Shown here piece after piece: positions 43,262-50,451 of a stretch of DNA of 64,000 nucleotides. Position 1 is the stretch's first letter; each line of letters begins with the position of its first letter. The translations under genes were made by a program, and so were the position numbers. This DNA is from DYFX01 sp964400625. Lineage in GTDB: Bacteria; Patescibacteriota; Patescibacteriia; SG8-24; DYFX01. A model generated the notes under the pieces. It was not told where the DNA came from, made no database searches, and saw only the letters and a list, made by a program, of their open reading frames with translations. The stretch covers positions 1-64,000 of the forward strand of contig CAYNUS010000004.1 of NCBI GenBank assembly GCA_964400625.1, given 5' to 3'.

Positions 43262-44443
43262 TTAAGGCTTGCGGTGCTTCTTCAAGTACGCCTCCGCTTC
43301 GGAGGGACTGCCGACCTTACCCTTCGCTTGCGCATCAATCAAGAGGTCCAAGGCCTCGCCCACGTCGGGGCCGGGTTTCAGCTTCAAAAGTTTCATGACC
43401 GTTTCGCCCGAAAGCAGGGGCTCCGCGCCCAGTTCCTTATAGAGGGCGACGTCCGCGCCCGAGGCCAGACGTCGGAGCAAGGTGGCGTCGACCCCGTGGC
43501 CGGAGGAGGCCAGGCGCAGGCGTTCGGCCAGGGCCACGGCGCCGTCGCGGCCGAGATGCGCGAAACACACGCCGACCTGGACGCGCGAGGGCACGGGCTT
43601 CCCGTCCAAGACGCGCAGGACGTCCGGGTCCTTCAATCGCGAGAGCGCTTTCCTGACCATGAGCGGCCAGCCGCCGCCGAGCGCGGGCGCAAGGGCTTCG
43701 ACGGCGCCCGCGTCGGTCCAAAGTTCGGAGGCGCGGATCGGCGCGGCCTCGAGGCTCTTCACCAGCTCGCGCGAGACGAGTTCGTACGGCACGAGCCGTC
43801 CGTCGTGGCGCGTCTCGTTCACGTGCGCCATCGACGCGCGCAGGGCGTCCCACGTCGCCGCCTCGATGCCGAAGTCGAGCTGGACGGCGAACCGCAGCGC
43901 GCGGAGCATGCGCGTGTAGTCCTCCCGGAAGCGCGTCGCCGGATCGCCGACGGCGCGGATGATCTTCTTCCCGAGGTCGTCCTGTCCGCCGAACGCGTCG
44001 ATGAGCGCGCCTGTCGACGCCTCGCCCGCGGCACGTCGTTCGCGAACGACGTGCCAGGCCATCGCGTTGATCGTGAAGTCGCGGCGCGCTAGGTCTTCCT
44101 CGATGGGCATGTGCGGGTCGGCGCGCGTCGTCACGTCGCGGTAGCCGCCGGTGCCCGCGGGCTCCTCGCGGCGCGGGAGCGCGATGTCGAGACGGAGGCC
44201 GCCTTCGTCCGAGACGAACTTGAAGACGCCGAAGCTGCGGCCGACGAGATCGACGGAACCGCGCGCCTCGAGGAACTTCGCGAGCGCCACCGGTTCGACG
44301 CCGGCGACGAGGATATCGATGTCGCCCAGCGCGCGCCCGAGCAGCGCGTCGCGCACCGCGCCGCCGACCACGTACCAGCGCGAACCCGGAAGCTCTTCGC
44401 TCCAGCGCTTCAGGACGTCCGCGATCGGGTGGCCTTCGAACAT
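43262..44443 (-). CDS. CCA-adding/poly(A) polymerase family tRNA nucleotidyltransferase
   Basis: 393 aa class II nucleotidyltransferase. VVGGAVRDALLGRALGDIDIL holds the GG flap and DxD metal ligands near residues 26-45, RRDFTINAMAW is the conserved head motif, and FREDYTRMLRALRFA is the neck region. The C-terminal helices bind tRNA. It builds or repairs the 3' CCA end. No HD domain is seen. CCA specificity versus poly(A) addition cannot be separated by eye. Confidence 0.9.
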   Translation of the reverse strand: MFEGHPIADVLKRWSEELPGSRWYVVGGAVRDALLGRALGDIDILVAGVEPVALAKFLEARGSVDLVGRSFGVFKFVSDEGGLRLDIALPRREEPAGTGGYRDVTTRADPHMPIEEDLARRDFTINAMAWHVVRERRAAGEASTGALIDAFGGQDDLGKKIIRAVGDPATRFREDYTRMLRALRFAVQLDFGIEAATWDALRASMAHVNETRHDGRLVPYELVSRELVKSLEAAPIRASELWTDAGAVEALAPALGGGWPLMVRKALSRLKDPDVLRVLDGKPVPSRVQVGVCFAHLGRDGAVALAERLRLASSGHGVDATLLRRLASGADVALYKELGAEPLLSGETVMKLLKLKPGPDVGEALDLLIDAQAKGKVGSPSEAEAYLKKHRKP

Positions 44444-44475
44444 ATGCGGTCATGCTAACTGCCCCACCCGCTTTT

Positions 44476-44561
44476 GTCATCCTGAGCGGAGCGCAGCGGA
44501 GTCGAAGGATCCATCGGCTCGATATCCGGAGAATGGATCCCTCGGCTTCGCTCGGGATGAC
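44476..44561. repeat. dispersed palindromic repeat, copy R4
   Basis: GTCATCCTGAGCGGAGCG ... CGCTCGGGATGAC, with GGATCCAT/ATGGATCC arms inside. It lies between the CCA-type gene and the zinc-ribbon gene. Confidence 0.85.
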
Positions 44562-44573
44562 GAAAACAGGAAA

Positions 44574-44603
44574 AGAAAAAACTCCGCCATGCTTTTTACG
44601 GAG
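44574..44603 (-). terminator. terminator of the small zinc-ribbon gene
   Basis: CTCCG/CGGAG stem with a 12-nt loop, followed by T6 on the minus strand. Confidence 0.65.
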
Positions 44604-44629
44604 CCCTTTCCTCCTTCGGTTTTCCGTCC

Positions 44630-44842
44630 CTACATCGCGGTCGCGTCGGCGACGGCGAGTTCGGTCGCGCCGCAGAGTCCGCATTCGATGCCGAGGTCTT
44701 CCTTGCGGATCTCGCCGCACGATTCGCAGAACAGCGCACCGTCCATCTCGTCGATCGAGGCGGAGCTGCAGCGCTCGCAGCGGTATGCGATATCCTTGCC
44801 GTTCAGTTCGCCGCAGTACGCGCAGGCGTACGACATTCCCAT
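44630..44842 (-). CDS. small double zinc-ribbon protein
   Basis: About 70 aa with four CxxC knuckles (CAYC, CERC, CESC, CGLC), enough for two zinc ribbons and otherwise without domains. Such proteins often bind nucleic acid or a larger partner, but nothing here fixes a role. The start is uncertain. ATGs at 44842 and 44836 and a GTG at 44854 are all possible, and no ribosome binding site is clear. Confidence 0.65.
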   Translation of the reverse strand: MGMSYACAYCGELNGKDIAYRCERCSSASIDEMDGALFCESCGEIRKEDLGIECGLCGATELAVADATAM

Positions 44843-44939
44843 ACGAAAGATCACTCAAAGATTTTTAACCGTTGGGAGCATAGCATCAGCGTCCCCGCGG
44901 AACAAGCAAAAAAGATATCCACATTCGCACCCTTGCGCC

Positions 44940-44980
44940 GTTCGCCTTTTGTTCATCTATACTATGAACGAAAGGCGAAC
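44940..44980 (+). promoter_or_regulatory. lexA operator/promoter: 41-bp palindrome with two GTTC-N7-GTTC modules
   Basis: The left arm 44940-44956 and the right arm 44964-44980 are inverted repeats that match at 16 of 17 positions. Each arm contains GTTC-N7-GTTC (right arm on the minus strand). The -10 TATACT occupies 44958-44963 in the centre. GTTC-N7-GTTC is the format of alphaproteobacterial LexA boxes. Autoregulation is inferred from the position 20 bp upstream of lexA. Confidence 0.7.
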
Positions 44981-45000
44981 ACTTATTAACACCCCATTCT

Positions 45001-45603
45001 ATGTTCGAGCTCACGTCCAAACAGAAGGAGTTGCTGGATGCCATCCAGGAACACGTCGGCGACCGCGGCGTCATGCCCAGTTACCGCGAACTGGCCGTCG
45101 CCATGGGCGCGTCCAGCCCGGCCACGATCCATAAGCACGTGACCCTGCTCGAAAAGAAAGGGTACGTCATGCGCCACGACGGCGGACGCTCGCTCTCCCT
45201 CACCCCGAAGGCCACCACGCGCCGCCCGGCCATCGGTCTCCCGCTCCGCGGCCTCATCACCGCCGGCCTCCCCATCGAGGCCATCGAGACGAACGACACG
45301 ATCGACGTCCCGGCCGACATGGTCGTCGACGAGATCAACTCCTACGTCCTCAAGGTGAAGGGCGAATCGATGATCGACGACGGCATCTTGGACGGCGACT
45401 TCGTCATCGTCGAGCGCAACCCCTCGCCGAAGAACGGCGACATCGTCGTCGCGCTCCTCGAGAACACCTACGCCACGCTCAAGCGCTTCTACCGCGAATC
45501 CACCCGCATCCGCCTCCAGCCCGCCAACTCCACGATGCAGCCGTTCTACGTGCAGGATCCGCTGATCCAGGGCGTCGTGCGGGCGGTGCTGAGGAAGTAC
45601 TGA
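45001..45603 (+). CDS. lexA: LexA repressor
   Basis: 200 aa. A winged-helix DNA-binding domain (TSKQKELLDAIQEHV, then SSPATIHKHVTLLEKKGYV as the recognition region, about residues 36-55) is joined to an S24 autoprotease. The cleavage site Ala88-Gly89 (ITAGLP), catalytic Ser123 (KGESM) and Lys161 (ATLKRFY) are intact, so RecA-stimulated self-cleavage should work. It controls the SOS response. The palindromic operator upstream suggests self-repression. Confidence 0.96.
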   Translation: MFELTSKQKELLDAIQEHVGDRGVMPSYRELAVAMGASSPATIHKHVTLLEKKGYVMRHDGGRSLSLTPKATTRRPAIGLPLRGLITAGLPIEAIETNDTIDVPADMVVDEINSYVLKVKGESMIDDGILDGDFVIVERNPSPKNGDIVVALLENTYATLKRFYRESTRIRLQPANSTMQPFYVQDPLIQGVVRAVLRKY

Positions 45604-45620
45604 GGCGACAGCGCTTTTAC

Positions 45621-45718
45621 ATGTCATTCCTGCGCAGGCAGGAATCCAGTACCGAAACACAGACATCAAATGTTTAGCTGCTCGTGGAACTGGGTTCCAG
45701 CTTTCGCTGGAATGACAT
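45621..45718. repeat. dispersed palindromic repeat, copy R5
   Basis: ATGTCATTCCTGCGCAGGCAGG ... TTCGCTGGAATGACAT with inverted ends. It follows lexA and may act as its transcription end hairpin. Confidence 0.85.
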
Positions 45719-45743
45719 GACAAGAAACCATAACCCATCTTTT

Positions 45744-45851
45744 ATGAGCAGGAGGAAGTTCAAATCGATGTATCGCCAGCTGGTCGGGCACGTCGTGGAT
45801 TGGTTCGAAATCGCGGAATATGAGGAGAAAGTGGATTCCCTCGCGTCGTAG
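45744..45851 (+). CDS. possible small protein, 35 aa
   Basis: ATG at 45744 to TAG at 45851. The product (starting MSRRKFKSMYRQLVGHVVDW) is basic at the N-terminus, then amphipathic, then acidic. It lies between repeat R5 and the sodA promoter. No ribosome binding site or family is seen, so it may be chance. Confidence 0.3.
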   Translation: MSRRKFKSMYRQLVGHVVDWFEIAEYEEKVDSLAS

Positions 45852-45869
45852 ACGTTCTTGGGAGGGGTT

Positions 45870-45878
45870 TGCTATGCT
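45870..45878 (+). promoter_or_regulatory. extended -10 promoter for superoxide dismutase
   Basis: TGC TATGCT. Initiation near 45885 would give a leader of about 32 nt. Confidence 0.45.
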
Positions 45879-45916
45879 TGAACCCGTCCCTAACGCACAC
45901 GTACGCACCGTCTTTT

Positions 45917-46522
45917 ATGTCAGAACTGCAAGTCAAACCCCTCAAGTATAAGGAACTGCCCGGATTGTCCGAGAAGCAGCTTTCGGAGCACCACGACGTG
46001 CTCTACGCCGGCTACGTCAAGAAGACCAACGAGATCCGCGGCAAGCTCGCCACGGTCTCCCTGGAGGGCGTGAACGCCACGCACAGCGATCTCCGCGAGC
46101 TCAAGCTCGAGGAGACGTTCGCGTTGAACGGCGTGAAGCTCCATGAGCGCTATTTCGACAACCTCGGCGGCAAGGGCGGCGCGCCCGAAGGCGTCGCGGC
46201 CGACTGGATCATGGAAGACTTCGGCTCCTACGAGAAGTGGCAGGCCGAATTTTCCGCCTGCGGCATGGCCGCGCGCGGCTGGGTCGTGCTGGCCTTCGAC
46301 CTCGAGGAGAAGCGCCTCATGAACGTCGTCTGCGACGTCCACAACCAGGGCGGCGTCTGGGGCCAGGTCCCGCTCCTCGTCCTCGACGTCTACGAGCACG
46401 CCTACTTCCTCGACTACGCCACCGCCCGCAAGAAGTACCTGGAGACCTTCACCCAGAACGTCGACTGGTCCGCCGTGAACGCGCAAATCGAGAAGTTTGA
46501 CCTCGCGAAGTACCGAAGTTAA
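45917..46522 (+). CDS. Fe/Mn superoxide dismutase
   Basis: About 201 aa from MSELQVKPLKYKELPGLSEK. Metal ligands are His in LSEHHDVLYAGY, His in LHERYFDNLGG, and Asp/His in LDVYEHAYFLDY. It dismutates superoxide to peroxide and oxygen. The metal (Fe, Mn or cambialistic) cannot be read with confidence. It is followed by a peroxiredoxin 51 nt downstream that would remove the peroxide. Confidence 0.93.
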   Translation: MSELQVKPLKYKELPGLSEKQLSEHHDVLYAGYVKKTNEIRGKLATVSLEGVNATHSDLRELKLEETFALNGVKLHERYFDNLGGKGGAPEGVAADWIMEDFGSYEKWQAEFSACGMAARGWVVLAFDLEEKRLMNVVCDVHNQGGVWGQVPLLVLDVYEHAYFLDYATARKKYLETFTQNVDWSAVNAQIEKFDLAKYRS

Positions 46523-46526
46523 GATG

Positions 46527-46553
46527 AAGCCTCGCCTCCACGGCGAGGCTTCT
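46527..46553 (+). terminator. hairpin terminator after the superoxide dismutase gene
   Basis: Perfect 10-bp stem AAGCCTCGCC/GGCGAGGCTT. Only a short T run follows, so it may be partial or attenuating. Confidence 0.65.
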
Positions 46554-46573
46554 GCCATTAACCGCATCCATCT

Positions 46574-47086
46574 ATGACGTTCATCGGCCAGAAGGCGCCG
46601 GAGTTCAAGCTCCAGGGCGTCTCCCACGAGACGTTCGAGCACCACGCGCTCTCCGACTACAAGGGCAAGTGGGTCGTCCTGTTCTTCTACCCGCGCGACT
46701 TCACCTTCATCTGCCCCACCGAGATCACCGGCTACTCCAAGGCGGACGACGCCTTCAAGAAGCTGAACGCCCAGGTGCTCGGCGTCTCCACCGACTCCGC
46801 CTGGTCCCACAAGGCGTGGCTCAAGGAGCTCGGCGCCCTCAAGTACCCGCTCTTGGCCGACGTCACCCAGAAGGTCTCCGCCGCCTACGGCGTGCTCGAC
46901 GAGACCGAAGGCGAAGCCATCCGCGGCACCTTCATCATCGATCCCGAAGGCACCGTGAAGTACGCCCTCTACCACGACAACAACGTCGGCCGCTCCGTGA
47001 AGGAGACCCTCCGCGTCCTGGAGGCGCTCCAGACGGGCGAGAAGTGCCCGGTGGAGTGGAATCCGGGTGAGAAGACGTTGGGGTAA
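46574..47086 (+). CDS. typical 2-Cys peroxiredoxin (AhpC/Prx1 type)
   Basis: 170 aa. The peroxidatic Cys47 is in FTFICPTEI and the resolving Cys158 in GEKCPVEWNP, so the two-cysteine cycle is intact. It reduces H2O2 and organic peroxides using thioredoxin-like or AhpF-like donors, neither of which is in this window. It sits directly after superoxide dismutase, forming an oxidative-defence pair. Confidence 0.95.
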   Translation: MTFIGQKAPEFKLQGVSHETFEHHALSDYKGKWVVLFFYPRDFTFICPTEITGYSKADDAFKKLNAQVLGVSTDSAWSHKAWLKELGALKYPLLADVTQKVSAAYGVLDETEGEAIRGTFIIDPEGTVKYALYHDNNVGRSVKETLRVLEALQTGEKCPVEWNPGEKTLG

Positions 47087-47095
47087 GAGAGAACG

Positions 47096-47122
47096 AAAAA
47101 CCGGCCTTGCGGCCGGTTTTTT
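47096..47122 (+). terminator. bidirectional intrinsic terminator
   Basis: CCGGCC/GGCCGG stem extended by A-T pairs, A5 on the left and T6 on the right. It closes the peroxiredoxin gene and the convergent 120-aa gene, whose stop starts at 47121. Confidence 0.9.
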
Positions 47123-47483
47123 AGTGTCTCGGACTTTGCACGTTTTTATATTTTGGACCATCGTCCCGTTTCGGAACTTTCACATAGTCGCGAGGTGATT
47201 TCACCGGCCTGATAGCTGGAGCGCTCTTATGCTCTACTGGACGGCCACGAACGACTTTCATAGTAGATACTCCACCACGAAAAGTTGAAGCGGTTATTTT
47301 GGGTCCAACGTGGCGAATTCTTTTTTTGCGCAGTTTCGTACGAACCTCGCAGTTTACTGAACAAAAATTGCTGGGAAAGGCTGCGAATTTCCCGCATCCA
47401 TTGCATCCCCGATTCCGGTTGCCATTCGTACGCTTCGCAACCGAGGGTCGCGGCAAATAAATATACGAGATCTTTTTCGACAT
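47121..47483 (-). CDS. basic zinc-finger-like hypothetical protein of atypical base composition
   Basis: 120 aa, strongly basic, with C-x2-C (CNGC near residue 27) and FCSVNC about 12 residues later, a four-cysteine zinc-binding pattern, followed by RTKLRKKR. The DNA is visibly more AT-rich than all neighbours, with codons avoided elsewhere (TTT, AAA, ATA). A GAGGAGGGTG ribosome binding site overlaps the pepA stop, so it is translated from the pepA mRNA. No family recognised. Recent acquisition is likely. Confidence 0.65.
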   Translation of the reverse strand: MSKKISYIYLPRPSVAKRTNGNRNRGCNGCGKFAAFPSNFCSVNCEVRTKLRKKRIRHVGPKITASTFRGGVSTMKVVRGRPVEHKSAPAIRPVKSPRDYVKVPKRDDGPKYKNVQSPRH

Positions 47484-47485
47484 AG

Positions 47486-48979
47486 TTACACCCTCCTCAA
47501 AAACTCAAGTAGCAACCTCGCCCCATACCCGCTCGCCCCCCACGGCCGCTCGTCCTGATAGTCCTTCTCGTTGTAGGACGGCCCCGCGATGTCGAGGTGG
47601 GCCCAGCTGGGGGTTTCGCCGATGAATTCCTTGAGGAACAGTCCGGCGGTGATGGTGCCGGCGCCGCCTTTGCTGCCGATGTTCTTGAGGTCGGCGTGGC
47701 GGCTCTTCACCTGCTCGGCGTAGGGCGCGTAGAGCGGGAGCCTCCAGAGCGGCTCGCCCGAGGTCGCGGAGGCCTGTTCGAGGCGCGCGGCGAGCTTGTC
47801 GTCGTCGGTGAGCATGCCGGTGATGTCCTGTCCGAGCGCGACGATGCAGGCGCCGGTGAGCGTCGCCAGGTCGATCATCATGTCGGGCTTGAGCTGGGAA
47901 CCGTAGAAGAGCGTGTCAGCGAGCGTCACGCGGCCTTCGGCGTCGGTGTTCAGGATCTCGATGGTCTTGCCAGACATCGTCTTCACTATGTCGCCGGGGC
48001 GGATAGCGTGGCCCGACGGCATGTTCTCGACCATGGCGCAGATGCCGTGGACCTCGACGGGGATCTTCAGCGCGGTGAGCGCCCGGAAGACAGCCAGCAC
48101 GGCTGCGGCACCCGCCATATCGATCTTCATGTCCATCATCCCGTCGGCGGGCTTGAGCGAAAGGCCGCCCGAATCGAACGTCACGCCCTTTCCGACCAAG
48201 ACGACGCGCTTCTTCGCCTTCACGGCGGGTTTGTAGGCGAGGTGGATCATCTTCGGCTCGTGCGCGGAACCTTGCGCCACGGCCAAGACGCCGCCGGCGC
48301 CCATCTCCTGGAGCTCCTTGCGGCCGAAGATCTTGATGGTCATGCGCTTCTGTCCCACGGCCAGCGCGATGGCTTCCTGCACGAAGGTGGCAGGGTGCAT
48401 CTCGAGCGCCGGGGTGTTCACGAGGTTCCGCGCGTACGCGGAAGCGCCGGCGAAGGCCTGGGCGTCGGCCACGGCCTTGTCGAAGAACTTGGCGTTGATG
48501 GCGAGCGCCGTGAGCAGCGCGACCTCTTCCAACGGCTTGGCCTTCTTGTCCTCCTTATAGCGGTCGTAGCGGTACGCGCCGAGGATGAGGCCCTCCGCGG
48601 CCGCCTGGATGGCCTCGCCGACCTTCGGGCTGGCCTTCTCGAACGGCAGCCAGAGTGCCAGCGTCGCGGCCTTGTTGGCGCCGGCCAGCTTCGCCGCGCG
48701 CGCCGTGGCGCTCCGCAGGCGCTTCAGATCGAACCCTTTCCGCTCGCCGAGGCCGAGGAGCGCCAGCTTGCGGTACGGCAGCTTGCCGTGGGTATGGATG
48801 ACGAGCGTCGCTCCGACCGAGGCCTTGTACTCCTCTTCCTTCACATGGACCGAAAGATGCCCGCCCAGCGCGGCATCGAGCTTGGAGACCGGCGTGATCT
48901 CCGAACCTTCAAAGACGCCGACGATGAGGATTTCAGCTTTGGCTTCCTGAGGAAGCGCGGTGGAGCGGAGGATGCGCAT
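47486..48979 (-). CDS. pepA: leucyl aminopeptidase (M17)
   Basis: 497 aa. An N-terminal macro-like domain is followed by the M17 catalytic domain. VGKGVTFDSGGLSLKP, the metal ligands in KIDMAGAAAV, and the signature NTDAEGRVTLAD are intact, with LATLTGACIVALG downstream. It removes N-terminal residues from peptides and probably supports amino acid recycling. Confidence 0.97.
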   Translation of the reverse strand: MRILRSTALPQEAKAEILIVGVFEGSEITPVSKLDAALGGHLSVHVKEEEYKASVGATLVIHTHGKLPYRKLALLGLGERKGFDLKRLRSATARAAKLAGANKAATLALWLPFEKASPKVGEAIQAAAEGLILGAYRYDRYKEDKKAKPLEEVALLTALAINAKFFDKAVADAQAFAGASAYARNLVNTPALEMHPATFVQEAIALAVGQKRMTIKIFGRKELQEMGAGGVLAVAQGSAHEPKMIHLAYKPAVKAKKRVVLVGKGVTFDSGGLSLKPADGMMDMKIDMAGAAAVLAVFRALTALKIPVEVHGICAMVENMPSGHAIRPGDIVKTMSGKTIEILNTDAEGRVTLADTLFYGSQLKPDMMIDLATLTGACIVALGQDITGMLTDDDKLAARLEQASATSGEPLWRLPLYAPYAEQVKSRHADLKNIGSKGGAGTITAGLFLKEFIGETPSWAHLDIAGPSYNEKDYQDERPWGASGYGARLLLEFLRRV

Positions 48980-49043
48980 ATGCGAAATGAGGTGACTTCA
49001 GAGCCACCTTAGTGCCGATTCATGGCGCGGTCAATCCAAAAAC

Positions 49044-49139
49044 ATGTCACCCCTGCGAAAGCAGGGGCCCATTTCCTTCAGCGACTTTTGAAGGTTTCCG
49101 CTGGGGAAATGGGTCCCGGGTCTCCGCCCGGGATGACAT
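49044..49139. repeat. dispersed palindromic repeat, copy R6
   Basis: ATGTCACCCCTGCGAAAGCAGGGG at the left and CCCGGG...GATGACAT at the right, with an internal CCCATTTCC/GGAAATGGG pair. It lies between the pepA and alkyltransferase genes. The right end touches the stop codon of the latter. Confidence 0.85.
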
Positions 49140-49438
49140 TAAAGAGCGCCCTCCTTCTTCAACAGCGCCAGCTTCTTCTTCGGCCCTCCGAACGCGTAAT
49201 CCCCCACTTTCCCGTCGGCCCGGATGACGCGATGGCACGGCACGCGCTTCGTGTCGGTGTTGCGGCTCATGATGGTGCCGACGGCGCGGGCGGCGCCGGG
49301 GCGTCCGGCGGCCTTGGCGACCTCCCCGTAGGTGCGTGTCTCGCCGCGCGGGATCTTCGCCACGACGGCGTAGACCTTACGCGCGAACGGCGTGTCAGGC
49401 TCCGAGCGCCTTGAGGTCGGCGAGGACTTCTTCGGCAT
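49139..49438 (-). CDS. minimal methylated-DNA--protein cysteine methyltransferase
   Basis: About 99 aa, only the C-terminal helix-turn-helix and active-site domain of the Ogt family. RTYGEVAKAAGRPGAARAVG is the DNA-binding part and PCHRVI holds the acceptor Cys, so it is not a Trp-substituted ATL protein. It would remove O6-alkyl groups from guanine. The only possible start (ATG 49438) lies 44 nt inside the bcp gene, and no later start exists before the domain. Confidence 0.82.
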   Translation of the reverse strand: MPKKSSPTSRRSEPDTPFARKVYAVVAKIPRGETRTYGEVAKAAGRPGAARAVGTIMSRNTDTKRVPCHRVIRADGKVGDYAFGGPKKKLALLKKEGAL

Positions 49439-49862
49439 GCTCTTTCGGTTTGACGCCTTCATAGATCTTGGCGATCTTCCCTTCCGGGTCGATGAGATAC
49501 GAGTTACGCAGGATGCCCATGTATTCGCGGCCCATGAACTTCTTCTTGGCCCAGACGCCATAGGCGCCGAGCATCTCCTTCTTCTCGTCGGAGAGGAGCG
49601 TGAACGGCAGCTCGTACTTCTCGGCGAACTTGGCGTGCTTCTTCACGGGGTCAGCGCTCACGCCGAGCACGACCGCTTTCATCTTCTTGAACTTTGGAAA
49701 ATTGTCGCGGAGCGTGCAGGCTTCGACCGTGCAGCCCGGCGTGTCGTCCTTGGGATAGAAGTACAGCAGGACCCACTGGCCGAGGTAGTCCTTCAGGTCA
49801 TGTTCCTTCCCGGCCTGGTCCGGCAGGCGGAATCCAGGGGCTTTCTGTCCGATCTTCAGCAT
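49395..49862 (-). CDS. bcp: peroxiredoxin of the BCP/PrxQ type
   Basis: 155 aa. YPKDDTPGCTVEACTLRD contains peroxidatic Cys44 and resolving Cys49 five residues later, the atypical two-cysteine arrangement of PrxQ. It reduces peroxides with thioredoxin. I chose the inner ATG at 49862 because the family N-terminus begins there. It overlaps the alkyltransferase gene at its 3' end. Confidence 0.95.
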   Translation of the reverse strand: MLKIGQKAPGFRLPDQAGKEHDLKDYLGQWVLLYFYPKDDTPGCTVEACTLRDNFPKFKKMKAVVLGVSADPVKKHAKFAEKYELPFTLLSDEKKEMLGAYGVWAKKKFMGREYMGILRNSYLIDPEGKIAKIYEGVKPKEHAEEVLADLKALGA

Positions 49863-49884
49863 AGAGATTCGTTTGGTGAGTATT

Positions 49885-49963
49885 CCACCCCGGCGGAGGC
49901 CGGGGACCACGCTAGTGGGGGTCCGAATCGTTGGGGGGTGGACCCCGTCCTTCGACGGGGTGG
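49885..49963. repeat. divergent palindromic element R7 between bcp and the pterin dehydratase gene
   Basis: CCACCCCG ... CGGGGTGG outer arms with inner CCCCGG/CCGGGG and GGACCAC/GTGGACC-like pairs. It resembles the other repeats in size and nesting but lacks their GTCAT ends. Confidence 0.6.
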
Positions 49964-49965
49964 TT

Positions 49966-49976
49966 TATGATATCAT
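49966..49976 (+). promoter_or_regulatory. -10 element of a leaderless promoter
   Basis: Overlapping TATGAT (49966-49971) and TATCAT (49971-49976) end 6-11 nt before the ATG at 49983. No clear -35. Confidence 0.45.
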
Positions 49977-49982
49977 AGCCCC

Positions 49983-50321
49983 ATGTCAGACACCCCTTTG
50001 ATCGGACAAGTCTGCGTCTCGTGCCGCCCCGGCATGCCGACGCTCACGCAGGGCGAGATCGACGCCTTCATGCCGCAGACCCCAGGGTGGGTCCTGTCGG
50101 ACGACGGAAAGTGGATCCGCCGCGACTTCAAGTTCAAGAACTTCAAGGAGGCGCTCGACTTCCTGAACAAGGTCGGCGAGATCGCCGAAGCCGAGGGTCA
50201 TCACCCGGACTACCGCGGCGGCTGGGGCAAGCTCACGCTCGAGCTCACGACCCACGCCATCCACGGCCTCTCGAAGAACGACTTCATCCTCGCCGCGAAA
50301 ACGAACGCCCTGCTCGGCTGA
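49983..50321 (+). CDS. pterin-4a-carbinolamine dehydratase family protein
   Basis: 112 aa. GHHPD (His73, His74) and His91 in TTHAIHGLSKND are the catalytic histidines. The N-terminal CVSC...LTQGEI stretch is common in bacterial members. The family recycles tetrahydrobiopterin or assists molybdopterin chemistry. No partner hydroxylase is seen here, so the role is open. The stop codon is in its terminator loop. Confidence 0.92.
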   Translation: MSDTPLIGQVCVSCRPGMPTLTQGEIDAFMPQTPGWVLSDDGKWIRRDFKFKNFKEALDFLNKVGEIAEAEGHHPDYRGGWGKLTLELTTHAIHGLSKNDFILAAKTNALLG

Positions 50322-50336
50322 GCAAGGCGTTTTTTC
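50304..50336 (+). terminator. terminator containing the stop codon of the pterin dehydratase gene
   Basis: AACGCC/GGCGTT and TGCTC/GAGCA stacked stems around a GGCT loop, then T6. The TGA stop (50319-50321) is inside the hairpin. Confidence 0.85.
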
Positions 50337-50352
50337 TTCGTTGATGCTTTTC

Positions 50353-50440
50353 GTCATCCCGAGCGAGGCATTCCAGCCGAGCGGTAGGGATCCTTTTTAA
50401 AAGCGATTCCTACCGCGCGCCTTCGCGCGCTCGGAATGAC
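50353..50440. repeat. dispersed palindromic repeat, copy R8
   Basis: GTCATCCCGAGCG ... CGGAATGAC. The middle shares the TTTAAAAGCGATTCCTA stretch with R3. It lies between convergent genes. Confidence 0.85.
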
Positions 50441-50451
50441 GACGATATCGA

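Noticed and set aside
45666..45908. Minus-strand frame containing VIPAKAGTQ
   Set aside because: The peptide is the translation of palindromic repeat R5 (as is the similar frame near 10500-10700 for R1) and is a known kind of spurious annotation.
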